Assembly: GCA_947311745.1 (NCBI GenBank)
Contig: CAMZLT010000234.1
Span: forward strand, 1 to 10,572
Reading direction: 5' to 3'
DNA: 10,572 nucleotides
DNA from: an uncultured Flavobacteriaceae bacterium
Lineage (GTDB): Bacteria > Bacteroidota > Bacteroidia > Flavobacteriales > Flavobacteriaceae
Part shown: one piece after another, positions 1 to 6,273 of the stretch
Position numbering within the stretch: the stretch's first letter is position 1
How the letters are laid out: each line of letters opens with the position of its first letter
Position numbers and translations under genes: made by a program
Notes under the pieces: generated by a model
The model's database searches: none
What the model was told of the DNA's origin: nothing
The model's input: only the letters and a program-made list of their open reading frames with translations

Positions 1-2
1 AA

Positions 3-209
3 AAAATTAAACGGAAATACGAAAAAGAATTAAATAAACTAAACAATTGGATAAAGAACATAAAATTTTCCCTTGGTTCTTTTGATAGATTTTTAGACAA
101 ATCGTTAGCAAAAGCAGACAAACCTATTGAAAATTTTGTTTATTATTTCCCTGTTGTTTTTGGAATAATATTTATTATAATCATATTACTAATAAACTTT
201 TCAAAATGA
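3..209 (+). CDS. C-terminal end of an unidentified membrane-anchored protein (5' truncated by window edge)
   Basis: An open frame enters from the left edge (first complete codon at base 3) and stops at TGA 207-209, giving the last 68 residues. The first part is Lys/Glu/Asn-rich and probably helical. The last ~20 residues before a short NFSK tail form a strongly hydrophobic segment (YYFPVVFGIIFIIIILLI), so the protein probably ends in a C-terminal transmembrane anchor with most of its mass before the membrane. The stop overlaps the ATG of the next small gene (ATGA at 206-209), so the two look translationally coupled. I do not recognise the family. The call rests on the clean frame, codon use like that of the neighbours, and the overlap. 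Confidence 0.6.
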   Translation, partial: KIKRKYEKELNKLNNWIKNIKFSLGSFDRFLDKSLAKADKPIENFVYYFPVVFGIIFIIIILLINFSK

Positions 210-432
210 AATACAAAATAAATCAAAAATTGCATTGGGCAGACAAAAAGGTTCTTATAGTTGGAACAAAAAATGAAACATACAAGCCGACTATTGACCC
301 TTATAATAGATCCGAAATTAACCCTGAAAAGACTATATAGTTTTTATACTTGACAAAATTGAAAATAATATTTGCCACTATTCAGGACAAGCAGATATTT
401 GCGAAAGTGAAATTGAAAATATTGAATGGTAA
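206..432 (+). pseudogene. Small hypothetical gene interrupted by a one-base frameshift
   Basis: The ATG at 206 overlaps the previous stop and reads 44 residues (MKYKINQKLHWADKKVLIVG...) to TAG 338-340. From base 331 a second open frame (DYIVFILDKIENNICHYSG..., ending ...IENIEW) continues to TAA 430-432. One extra A in the AAAA run at 327-330 would join them into a single product of about 75 residues, through EINPEKDYIVF. The joined protein is acidic at its C-terminus, has no signal peptide or TM segment, and matches no family I know. Its stop lies 10 bases before attC-like element 1, as expected for a cassette gene. The break may be a true mutation, a homopolymer sequencing error, or less likely -1 recoding at AAG 329-331. 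The AAG codon permits a -1 slip onto AAA, but there is no canonical slippery heptamer. Confidence 0.55.
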
Positions 433-442
433 AAAACCGAAC

Positions 443-573
443 GCACAACAATGTATAACAGGTAATTGCGGTTTTGTGCTTAACTTAAAATTTAGTACTT
501 TTACAAAGTTAAGTGTTTAACTCAAAGTTTCGGCATTTAAAGTCCGCAACTACTGTTATACCAATCGTTAGGC
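443..573 (+). repeat. attC-like palindromic element 1 (candidate cassette recombination site)
   Basis: This 131 bp element begins with GCACAAC (443-449) and ends with GTTAGGC (567-573). The latter fits the integron R' core GTTRRRY. The left arm GTATAACAGGTAATTGCGG (453-471) is the inverted repeat of the right arm CCGCAACTACTGTTATAC (544-561). They differ by one extra G in the left arm and one A/C pair that becomes a T.G wobble on the bottom strand. Arms with an unpaired base, better pairing on the bottom strand, and outer AAC/GTT boxes are hallmarks of attC sites. The left box departs from RYYYAAC at its third base. It sits between the end of one small gene and the start of the next, 21 bases before the ATG at 595. 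Classification as a true attC is inference. Confidence 0.5.
474..503 (+). promoter_or_regulatory. Possible Bacteroidota-type promoter inside the loop of attC-like element 1
   Basis: TTG at 474-476 is followed after 19 bases by TACTTTTA (496-503). This matches the Bacteroidota housekeeping pattern TTG-N(~19)-TANNTTTG in all but the last base. It would drive the TM and TIR genes with a leader of roughly 85 bases. Such matches occur by chance in AT-rich DNA, so the call is weak. Confidence 0.25.
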
Positions 574-594
574 ATAAGCAAAAAACAAATTTCA

Positions 595-1296
595 ATGAAA
601 ATATTTCAATATATAACAGTACTAATATTTTTGAATATATCTGTAAATGTATATAGTCAAAATAAATCGGATAGCACCAATACTATTAATCACAAAATTG
701 AAAATAAACAAACTACTTCTAAGTTACAGTTAACCAAAATTCATCCTGTATATTTAGTAGAAAGAAATAAACAAAAAAATGAAACGAAAGGAAGTTTTTG
801 GAAGACATTATCTTTATTTATTCCATTAATTCAAACTTTTATTTGGATTGTGTTAATTGGATTAATATACCTCTTAGGAAAATCTAAAATAGACAATTTG
901 TTAGGTGTATTAACAGATAGAATTCTAAAAGGAAGTTCATTAGAAGCAGGACCTTTTAAAGTAGGAGAAGAACCAAAGTTAATCACAAATACAAAAGAAT
1001 TTGCTGAATATAAATTAGATGAAAAAATTTACGGAAATCCAGACCATTTTAAAACTCTATTCAAAATTGTTACAAACGATTTAAAGAAAAGCACAAAAGC
1101 AATGGAACTAGAAAACGGTTGCATAATTCAAGTGACAACTGAAAGAAAAAGTGCCAATGGCATATGGGATATAGCCGAAACTATAACATTTGTACCTAAT
1201 GCATTTATTGAAAAAGATGATATATCAAGTTATGCTGAAAATACAGATAAGAATTTAATAGGTTATCATTTAAAATACAAACCCCTAAAAAAATGA
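595..1296 (+). CDS. Signal-peptide plus single-TM protein of unknown family, partner of the TIR gene
   Basis: This 233-residue protein is of no family I can name. Residues 1-22 (MKIFQYITVLIFLNISVNVYSQ) look like a signal peptide with cleavage near SQ/N. A polar Asn/Lys/Thr-rich stretch follows (23-70), then a strong TM segment at about 73-95 (LFIPLIQTFIWIVLIGLIYLL). A soluble C-terminal part (96-233) contains GSSLEAGPFKVG (113-124) and a beta-rich block around GCIIQV...WDIAETITFVPNA (175-203). If the signal peptide is cleaved, the N-terminus is periplasmic and the C-terminal domain cytosolic, on the same side as the TIR partner. The ATG is 21 bases after attC-like element 1, a cassette-style short leader. 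The stop overlaps the TIR start (ATGA, 1293-1296). I infer a membrane sensor or anchor role from context only. Confidence 0.8.
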   Translation: MKIFQYITVLIFLNISVNVYSQNKSDSTNTINHKIENKQTTSKLQLTKIHPVYLVERNKQKNETKGSFWKTLSLFIPLIQTFIWIVLIGLIYLLGKSKIDNLLGVLTDRILKGSSLEAGPFKVGEEPKLITNTKEFAEYKLDEKIYGNPDHFKTLFKIVTNDLKKSTKAMELENGCIIQVTTERKSANGIWDIAETITFVPNAFIEKDDISSYAENTDKNLIGYHLKYKPLKK

Positions 1297-1625
1297 TTTT
1301 TATAAGTTATTCTTGGAAATATAAAGAGAAAACTCAAAAGTTCATTGAACTGTTAAGGGAAAATGGAAAAGAAGTTTGGGTTGATAATGAAAGATTAGAT
1401 TTGTCTTTGCCATTAGAAGAGCAAATTGAAAGTGCAATAAAAAAATGTGAAATATTTATTCAGTTATGTAGTAAAAAATATCCTAAAACAAATTGGATGG
1501 ATTTCGAGTATAAAATTGCTAAAAATTACATTAATCCAAAAAAAATACAAAAAATAAAATTAGAAAGCCAATGCCTAACAAAAAATATACTGCATGCCGC
1601 AATTAGCTGTAAATATGAAAGTTAA
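1293..1625 (+). CDS. Short TIR-domain protein, probably truncated at its C-terminus
   Basis: This 110-residue protein begins directly with TIR strand A (MIFISYSW, 1-8). Helix A (KEKTQKFIELLRENG) and strand B with the BB-loop region (KEVWVDNERLDL, 26-37) follow, then helix B, strand C (CEIFIQLCSKKY, 52-63) and the W-x-x-x-E motif NWMDFE. W68 and E72 sit where NAD-cleaving TIR domains carry the catalytic Glu. TIR domains cleave NAD+ or make cyclic ADP-ribose signals, or act as adaptors, and many bacterial ones serve in anti-phage defence. A full domain is about 130-150 residues. Here strand D onward is missing, and residues from about 94 are encoded by the left arm of attC-like element 2. It may be a minimal TIR or a truncated, possibly inactive one. 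It is translationally coupled to the upstream TM protein. Confidence 0.75.
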   Translation: MIFISYSWKYKEKTQKFIELLRENGKEVWVDNERLDLSLPLEEQIESAIKKCEIFIQLCSKKYPKTNWMDFEYKIAKNYINPKKIQKIKLESQCLTKNILHAAISCKYES

Positions 1626-1702
1626 TACACAAAATAAACATTGTTGTAAGTTGAAAATAATCGTTTCAAAATGCGGTACGCAGCATATTCAAACCGTTAG
1701 TA
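1573..1702 (+). repeat. attC-like palindromic element 2 (candidate cassette recombination site)
   Basis: This 130 bp element runs from GCCTAAC (1573-1579, a perfect RYYYAAC R''-type box) to GTTAGTA (1696-1702, GTTAG core with a non-consensus end). The left arm AATATACTGCATGCCGCA (1584-1601) pairs with the right arm TGCGGTACGCAGCATATT (1672-1689). Of 18 positions 15 are complementary, and two of the three exceptions become T.G wobbles on the bottom strand. Length, box order and orientation match element 1, although the arm sequences differ. Conserved architecture with divergent arms is typical of attC sites. The TIR gene ends inside it (stop 1623-1625). No integrase gene is visible in the window, so activity is unproven. 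Confidence 0.5.
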
Positions 1703-1743
1703 AAGCCTATATCAATACAGGTATTTTATGCAAAAAAATAAAA

Positions 1744-3882
1744 TTATTTAACTAATTCCAAACCAATACGTTTTCGTTGCACATCAACTTCTAAAACTTT
1801 AACGGTAACATGCTGTTGTAGGCTAACTATTTCATTAGGATCTTTTACAAAAGTATCGGATAAATTTGAAATATGAATCAAACCACTTTCTTTAATTCCG
1901 ATAGAGACAAAGCAACCAAAAGCAGTAATATTATTTACAATTCCTGGTAAAACCATTCCTGAAACAACGTCTTTTATAGTTTTAATATTTTCGTCAAAAG
2001 AAAATGTTTTTGCTTGTTCTCTAGGGTCTAATCCTGGTTTTTCTAATTCTTTTACAATATCTCGCAAGGTTGGCAATCCTATTTTTTCGGTAATAAATTG
2101 GTTTAGATTCAGCCTTTGTAATTCGGTTTTATTTCCGATTAAATCGGATTCGTTTAATTGTAACGAAGTAGCCATTTTTTTCACAACCAAATAACTTTCT
2201 GGATGTACAGCAGAATTATCTAACGGATTTTTAGCATTCTTAATTCGTAAAAAACCTGCACCTTGTTCAAAAGCTTTTGTTCCTAATCGTGGTACTTTTT
2301 TTATATCTTTTCTAGTCTGAAAAGCACCATTTTGTTCGCGATATAAAATAATATTTTCGGCTAATTTTTCACCAATTCCCGAAACAAATGTTAGTAGTGA
2401 TTTACTTGCAGTGTTGATATTTACACCAATACGATTTACACAACTCGATACTACAAGCTCTAATTCGCTTTTAAGTTTGGCTTGATCTACATCGTGTTGG
2501 TATTGTCCAACTCCGATAGATTTTGCATCTATTTTAACCAATTCGGCTAATGGGTCTTGCAAACGCCTTCCGATGGAAATCGCTCCACGAACGGTAACAT
2601 CTAATTTAGGAAACTCCTCTCGTGCAATTTTTGAAGCAGAATAGATAGATGCTCCTGCTTCGCTAATAACAAATACATCTATTTTAGAATTGAATTGCAT
2701 CTGTTTTACTAAGGTTTCGGTTTCTCGGGAAGCAGTTCCGTTTCCGATAGCAATCGCCTCAATATTGTATTTTTCAACAAGATATTTTATCGTTTCCTTA
2801 GCTTCCGTTTTTTGATTTTGAGGAGCATGCGGAAAAATAGTTTCGTACTTTTTAAATACACCTTGCTCATCCAAACAAACCACTTTACAACCAGTTCTAA
2901 AACCTGGATCAATTGCCAAAACACGTTTTTCACCTAAAGGAGAAGCTAATAAAAGTTGTTCTAAATTTTTGGCAAAAACCGAAATTGCCGTAGCATCTGC
3001 TTTTTCTTTTGCCTGTTGCAAAACTTCATTTGACAGTGCTGGAGCAAGTAATCGTTTATAAGCATCGTCAATAAATTTTTCTAAATACGATGTAGCAGTA
3101 GAATTATTTTTTATAATTCTGCGATCGATTAAATTTACAGCATCGTCGTTATCAATTGCTACTTTTATTTTTACAAAACCTTCGTTTTCAGCACGAAGCA
3201 TTGCTAATAATCTGTGCGAAGGACAACGATTTAAAGCCTCATTCCAATCAAAATAATCTTTAAATTTTTGTAATTTATCGTAGTCTTTATCTTGACTTTC
3301 TAGCTTTTTTGCTTTACTTGTTATTTTAGAACTTATCATCGCTTTTCGCTCGTAAATTCTACGCAAACTATTTCTAACAGCAATATTTTCATTAATCCAT
3401 TCTGCTATAATATAACCTGCTCCTTGAATAGCTTCGTCCTCATTTTTTACAGATTCGTTAAGGTATTTTGAAGCAATATATTCTATATCATCATTACGCT
3501 GTGCCATAATGATTTTAGCAAACGGTTCTAGTCCGTTTTTACGAGCGGTTTCGGCTTTGGTTTTTCGTTTCTTTTTATATGGTAAATAAATATCCTCTAC
3601 CTCTTGTAAGGTTTTCGCTTTTTTTATTTTGTTTTCTAAATTTTCAGTTAAAACACCTTGTTCTTTTAGGTTTTTTAGAATTGCTTCTTTACGTTTTAAA
3701 AGGGTTTCGTAAGCTAGTTTTATTTTTTGTATTTGTGCAATTTCTACTTCATCTAAATTTCCAGTCATTTCCTTTCGGTATCTAGAAATAAACGGAATAG
3801 TACAATCCTCATTAAGTAATTTAACCGTGTTTTCAATACTTTTACTAGAAAGGTTTATTTGCGATGCAATGTATTGTAACAT
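1744..3882 (-). CDS. tex: Tex family RNA-binding transcription accessory protein
   Basis: This 712-residue protein matches the usual Tex length (about 700-780). The order is an N-terminal helical/HTH region (1-200), a core with the conserved PSHRLLAMLRAENEG block (221-235), and a YqgF/RNase H-like domain (about 320-445: VLAIDPGFRTGCKVV, GNGTASRETE, SEAGASIYSAS). Helix-hairpin-helix motifs follow (about 485-550: LLTFVSGIGEKLAENI, VPRLGTKAFEQGAGFLRI), then a C-terminal S1 RNA-binding domain (about 638-711: GMVLPGIVNNITAFGCFVSIG, GLIHISNLSD). Tex is a cytosolic nucleic-acid-binding protein related to eukaryotic Spt6 and linked to transcription and RNA turnover; its exact role here is unknown. 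Its ATG is 3 bp after the hisS stop, so it is very probably the second gene of a hisS-tex operon. No defect is visible. Confidence 0.96.
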   Translation of the reverse strand: MLQYIASQINLSSKSIENTVKLLNEDCTIPFISRYRKEMTGNLDEVEIAQIQKIKLAYETLLKRKEAILKNLKEQGVLTENLENKIKKAKTLQEVEDIYLPYKKKRKTKAETARKNGLEPFAKIIMAQRNDDIEYIASKYLNESVKNEDEAIQGAGYIIAEWINENIAVRNSLRRIYERKAMISSKITSKAKKLESQDKDYDKLQKFKDYFDWNEALNRCPSHRLLAMLRAENEGFVKIKVAIDNDDAVNLIDRRIIKNNSTATSYLEKFIDDAYKRLLAPALSNEVLQQAKEKADATAISVFAKNLEQLLLASPLGEKRVLAIDPGFRTGCKVVCLDEQGVFKKYETIFPHAPQNQKTEAKETIKYLVEKYNIEAIAIGNGTASRETETLVKQMQFNSKIDVFVISEAGASIYSASKIAREEFPKLDVTVRGAISIGRRLQDPLAELVKIDAKSIGVGQYQHDVDQAKLKSELELVVSSCVNRIGVNINTASKSLLTFVSGIGEKLAENIILYREQNGAFQTRKDIKKVPRLGTKAFEQGAGFLRIKNAKNPLDNSAVHPESYLVVKKMATSLQLNESDLIGNKTELQRLNLNQFITEKIGLPTLRDIVKELEKPGLDPREQAKTFSFDENIKTIKDVVSGMVLPGIVNNITAFGCFVSIGIKESGLIHISNLSDTFVKDPNEIVSLQQHVTVKVLEVDVQRKRIGLELVK

Positions 3883-3885
3883 AAA

Positions 3886-5253
3886 TTAAATAAGGTTTTG
3901 TAGAATGCTTTTTGCGTTACCTGAAATTATTTCTCCTGTAAAGGTATTTTTTAACTGAATATCCTTTGTATTTTCATCTAAAATAACGAATTCAATTTCT
4001 CTATTTTTTAAATATTTGAATTGTTTTTGGCGTTGTTTGTTACTTTTTGCAACATCAGGATATAGTTCGGCTTTTATGTTATTTTTTCTTAAAAATTGTA
4101 GTAATTCTATTTTATCCAAAGTATTTTCATCCGAATAGTTTAACAACAACACTTTTGGTTTAGGCAGATTTATGGCATTAAAAAGACCAAGTTCTTCTAA
4201 AACGATATAAATTCGGTCTAACCCAAACGAAATTCCGATACCACTTAAATCTTTTAAACCAAAAATACTAGTAAGGTCATCGTAACGTCCACCACCACCA
4301 ATCGAACCCATTTTTACCTTATTGGTAACTACCTCAAAAATGGCACCTGTATAGTAATTTAAACCTCTCGCCAAGGTAACATCTAAAGTTAAAATTGCCG
4401 ATTGCAATCCTATTTTTTCAATTGTATCTACAATAAATTGCAATTCTGCCACACCTTCTAGACCTTCGATAGAATCGGAAAGCATTTCTTTTAATTTGGC
4501 AATATTTTCTTGATTTGTTCCGTTAAAATTAAAAAGCGGTTTTACTTTTTCGATGGCATTTTCAGAAATTCCTTTATTAAGCATTTCTTTAATGACACCA
4601 TCTTCGCCAATTTTATCTAATTTATCTAAGGCAACGGTAAAATCTATTAATTTATCTTTTTGTCCGATTATTTCGGCAATTCCAGATAAGATTTTACGAT
4701 TGTTCATTTTAATTTCTACTTCCGTTAAGCCTAATTTTGTAAAAACATCGTCGTAAAGTTGAATAAATTCTACTTCTTGTAACAGTGATTTGCTACCAAC
4801 AACATCAGCATCACATTGGTAAAACTCTCTAAACCTACCCTTTTGTGGTCTATCAGCACGCCAAACAGGTTGAATTTGGAATCTTTTAAACGGAAAAACA
4901 ATTTCGTTTTGGTGTTGCACAACGTATCGTGCAAATGGCACTGTTAAATCGTAACGAAGTGCTTTTTCGGAAATACTTTTGGTTATTTTTTGACTTTCTT
5001 TATTTTCTAATAATTTGGCATCTACTTTTTTAAGAAAATCACCAGAGTTTAATATTTTAAAAATTAAACGATCGCCTTCTTCGCCATATTTACCCATTAA
5101 GGTGTCGTAATTTTCAAACGATGGTGTTTCAATTGGTTGAAAACCATATAATTCAAAAGATTTTTGAATGGTATTAAAAATATAATTACGTTTGGTTACT
5201 TGCTCTGGAGTAAAATCTCTTGTTCCTTTAGGAATCGCTGGTTTTTGTGCCAT
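3886..5253 (-). CDS. hisS: Histidyl-tRNA synthetase
   Basis: A 455-residue class II aminoacyl-tRNA synthetase that charges tRNA-His with histidine in the cytosol. Visible landmarks are the N-terminal IPKGTRDF (7-14), motif 1 around FQPIETPSFEN (38-48), motif 2 FKRFQIQPVWRADRPQKGRF followed by EFYQCDAD (122-150), the HisRS-specific LARGLNYYTG (294-303), GSIGGGGRYDD (316-326), motif 3 GIGISFGLDRI (338-348) and an anticodon-binding domain (about 365-455). The ATG at 5253 is preferred over a TTG at 5271. The ATG gives the family-typical MAQKPAIPKGTRDF start, and the TTG lies inside a -7 promoter box (5269-5276). The gene is essential and appears intact. tex follows after 3 bp. Confidence 0.97.
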   Translation of the reverse strand: MAQKPAIPKGTRDFTPEQVTKRNYIFNTIQKSFELYGFQPIETPSFENYDTLMGKYGEEGDRLIFKILNSGDFLKKVDAKLLENKESQKITKSISEKALRYDLTVPFARYVVQHQNEIVFPFKRFQIQPVWRADRPQKGRFREFYQCDADVVGSKSLLQEVEFIQLYDDVFTKLGLTEVEIKMNNRKILSGIAEIIGQKDKLIDFTVALDKLDKIGEDGVIKEMLNKGISENAIEKVKPLFNFNGTNQENIAKLKEMLSDSIEGLEGVAELQFIVDTIEKIGLQSAILTLDVTLARGLNYYTGAIFEVVTNKVKMGSIGGGGRYDDLTSIFGLKDLSGIGISFGLDRIYIVLEELGLFNAINLPKPKVLLLNYSDENTLDKIELLQFLRKNNIKAELYPDVAKSNKQRQKQFKYLKNREIEFVILDENTKDIQLKNTFTGEIISGNAKSILQNLI

Positions 5254-5268
5254 TTTTAATAATTTTGG

Positions 5269-5276
5269 CAAAGGTA
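5269..5276 (-). promoter_or_regulatory. -7 promoter box for hisS-tex
   Basis: The minus strand reads TACCTTTG, an exact match to the Bacteroidota -7 consensus TANNTTTG, ending 15 bases upstream of the hisS ATG. No TTG -33 element is seen at the usual distance. The position implies a short leader and rules against the upstream TTG start. Confidence 0.45.
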
Positions 5277-5286
5277 TGATTTTTAT

Positions 5287-5319
5287 AAAAAAGAATAGAA
5301 AACGTTTATTCTATTTTTT
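5287..5319 (-). terminator. Candidate intrinsic terminator of the methyltransferase gene
   Basis: On the minus strand AATAGA (complement of 5310-5315) pairs with TCTATT (complement of 5294-5299) across a 10-base loop. It is flanked by an A-run before and a CTTTTTT tract after (5287-5293). The 5' arm contains the methyltransferase stop codon. The stem is AT-rich and short, so strength is uncertain, but the T-tract and position fit a terminator that separates this gene from the hisS promoter. Confidence 0.45.
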
Positions 5320-6010
5320 GGAATAAGGCATAAACATATTTACGAATTTCGCCATTTGGCATTGTATAATCGTGGTTAAAATCGGTTATTAATGTGTAAT
5401 TTTTACCTAATTTTTCTTGTAACATTTTGGTATCATATCGTTTAACTGGCAAACCAGAACAGCTAGTTGCTCCTTGCAAATTAAATTCCGATAAGATTAC
5501 AAATCCATCTTTTTTCACCTTACTATGCAATAAATTAAAATAAGTATCTTGGTTTTTTTCATCGATAAAAAAATGCATTACGGCTCTATCGTTCCATAAA
5601 TCGACTTTTGGTAAATTTTTCAGCTCGTTTGGATTAACCAAATCATCTACAATAAAATGCACATTTTTTTGTTTGTTGCCAATTCGTTTTTTAATATTAT
5701 TTAAGGCACAGCTACTTATATCATTTGCAATTAAATTAGTATATCCTTGTTCTAAAAGCGAATCGATTAATGTGGTTGCTCCTGCTCCGACATTAAAAAT
5801 AACAGCATCTTTATTTAACTTCGTTTTCTGAATTAAATCCAAACTTGGTTTTGCTTCTTCTTCGTACCAACCAAGCGTTTTATAATCAACATCGGTATAT
5901 TTTCCGCACCAGTATTCTCCTAAATTTTCATTTGGATTTGCGGTAGTCCTACAACCTTTATCCGTTATACTACAAGATGTTTGCTCTTTTTTATTTGTAT
6001 TACATGACAT
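5306..6010 (-). CDS. Class I SAM-dependent methyltransferase with Cys-containing N-terminus, substrate unknown
   Basis: This 234-residue protein has a Rossmann-type SAM fold. Motif I is VIFNVGAGATTLIDSLL (70-86). The acidic ribose-binding residue is D97 in LIANDIS. Motif II/III-like FIVDDL (119-124) and DLWNDRAVMHFF (137-148) follow, the latter a DRAxxHF signature of a small methyltransferase subgroup. Beyond it are a motif-V-like DGFVILSEF (168-176) and a tail with CSGLPVKRYD (184-193). Cysteines at 3, 13, 20 and 35 precede the fold; they might bind metal or be redox-active, which is inference. No signal peptide is visible, so it is probably cytosolic. I cannot name the substrate. The heptamer repeat array ends about 60 bases before its ATG, and the gene ends in a probable terminator before hisS. 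Confidence 0.85.
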   Translation of the reverse strand: MSCNTNKKEQTSCSITDKGCRTTANPNENLGEYWCGKYTDVDYKTLGWYEEEAKPSLDLIQKTKLNKDAVIFNVGAGATTLIDSLLEQGYTNLIANDISSCALNNIKKRIGNKQKNVHFIVDDLVNPNELKNLPKVDLWNDRAVMHFFIDEKNQDTYFNLLHSKVKKDGFVILSEFNLQGATSCSGLPVKRYDTKMLQEKLGKNYTLITDFNHDYTMPNGEIRKYVYALFQKIE

Positions 6011-6032
6011 ATTTTTTCGTTTTTAGCATTCT

Positions 6033-6053
6033 GTTTGTAGTTTGCAGTCTGTA
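6033..6053. repeat. Three units of a second heptamer family (GTYTGYA)
   Basis: GTTTGTA, GTTTGCA and GTCTGTA follow head to tail, directly between the methyltransferase start and the large heptamer array. The unit length equals that of the main array but the sequence differs. Three units are few, so chance is possible. Confidence 0.4.
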
Positions 6054-6070
6054 TGGCTGATAATATTTAT

Positions 6071-6273
6071 AACTCATAATTCATAACTCACAACTCATAA
6101 TTTACAACTCATAATTCATAATTCACAACTCATAATTCACAACTCATAATTCATAACTCATAATTCATAACTCACAATTCATAACTCATAATTCATAACT
6201 CACAACTCATAATTCACAACTCATAATTCACAACTCATAATTCATAACTCATAATTCATAACTCATAACTCAT
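6071..6273. repeat. Heptanucleotide tandem array, 29 units of AAYTCAY
   Basis: The 203 bases divide exactly into 29 consecutive 7-mers with no indels: AACTCAT, AATTCAT, AACTCAC, AATTCAC and one AATTTAC. AACTCAT and AATTCAY often alternate, suggesting 14-base higher-order units. The minus strand reads RTGARTT repeats. Each unit with TGA or TAA, together with the 7-base period, closes all reading frames, so it is non-coding. The last units supply the rimO stop codon (TGA, complement of 6270-6272). It fills nearly the whole 259 bp gap between rimO and the methyltransferase. It resembles in kind the short tandem heptamers known from cyanobacteria. It is a probable variable-number locus, and its function is unknown. 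Confidence 0.95.

Noticed and set aside
206..432. Programmed -1 frameshift
   Set aside because: There is no canonical X XXY YYZ heptamer at the junction and no obvious stimulatory hairpin; mutation or a homopolymer error is simpler.
595..1625. Thoeris defence system
   Set aside because: The partner is not a ThsA-type SIR2-SLOG or MACRO-TM protein; only the TIR gene is in common.
1706..1721. Terminator between the TIR cassette and tex (CCTATA-TCAA-TACAGG)
   Set aside because: The stem is only six pairs with one mismatch and no T-tract follows on either strand.
1..1740. Insertion sequence or transposon in the accessory part
   Set aside because: No transposase fragment, target duplication or terminal inverted repeats enclosing the region were found; the palindromes are each self-contained.
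3579..3785. Open frame on the + strand inside tex, rich in Leu/Phe
   Set aside because: It is the antisense of the Lys/Glu-rich N-terminal part of tex; complement of Lys codons gives Phe/Leu. No start signals or homology.
5254..5271. Six-residue N-terminal extension of HisRS from a TTG
   Set aside because: The TTG sits within the probable -7 promoter box, and the ATG at 5253 gives the usual family N-terminus.
6071..6273. CRISPR array
   Set aside because: The units are contiguous 7-mers with no spacers, and no cas gene is near.
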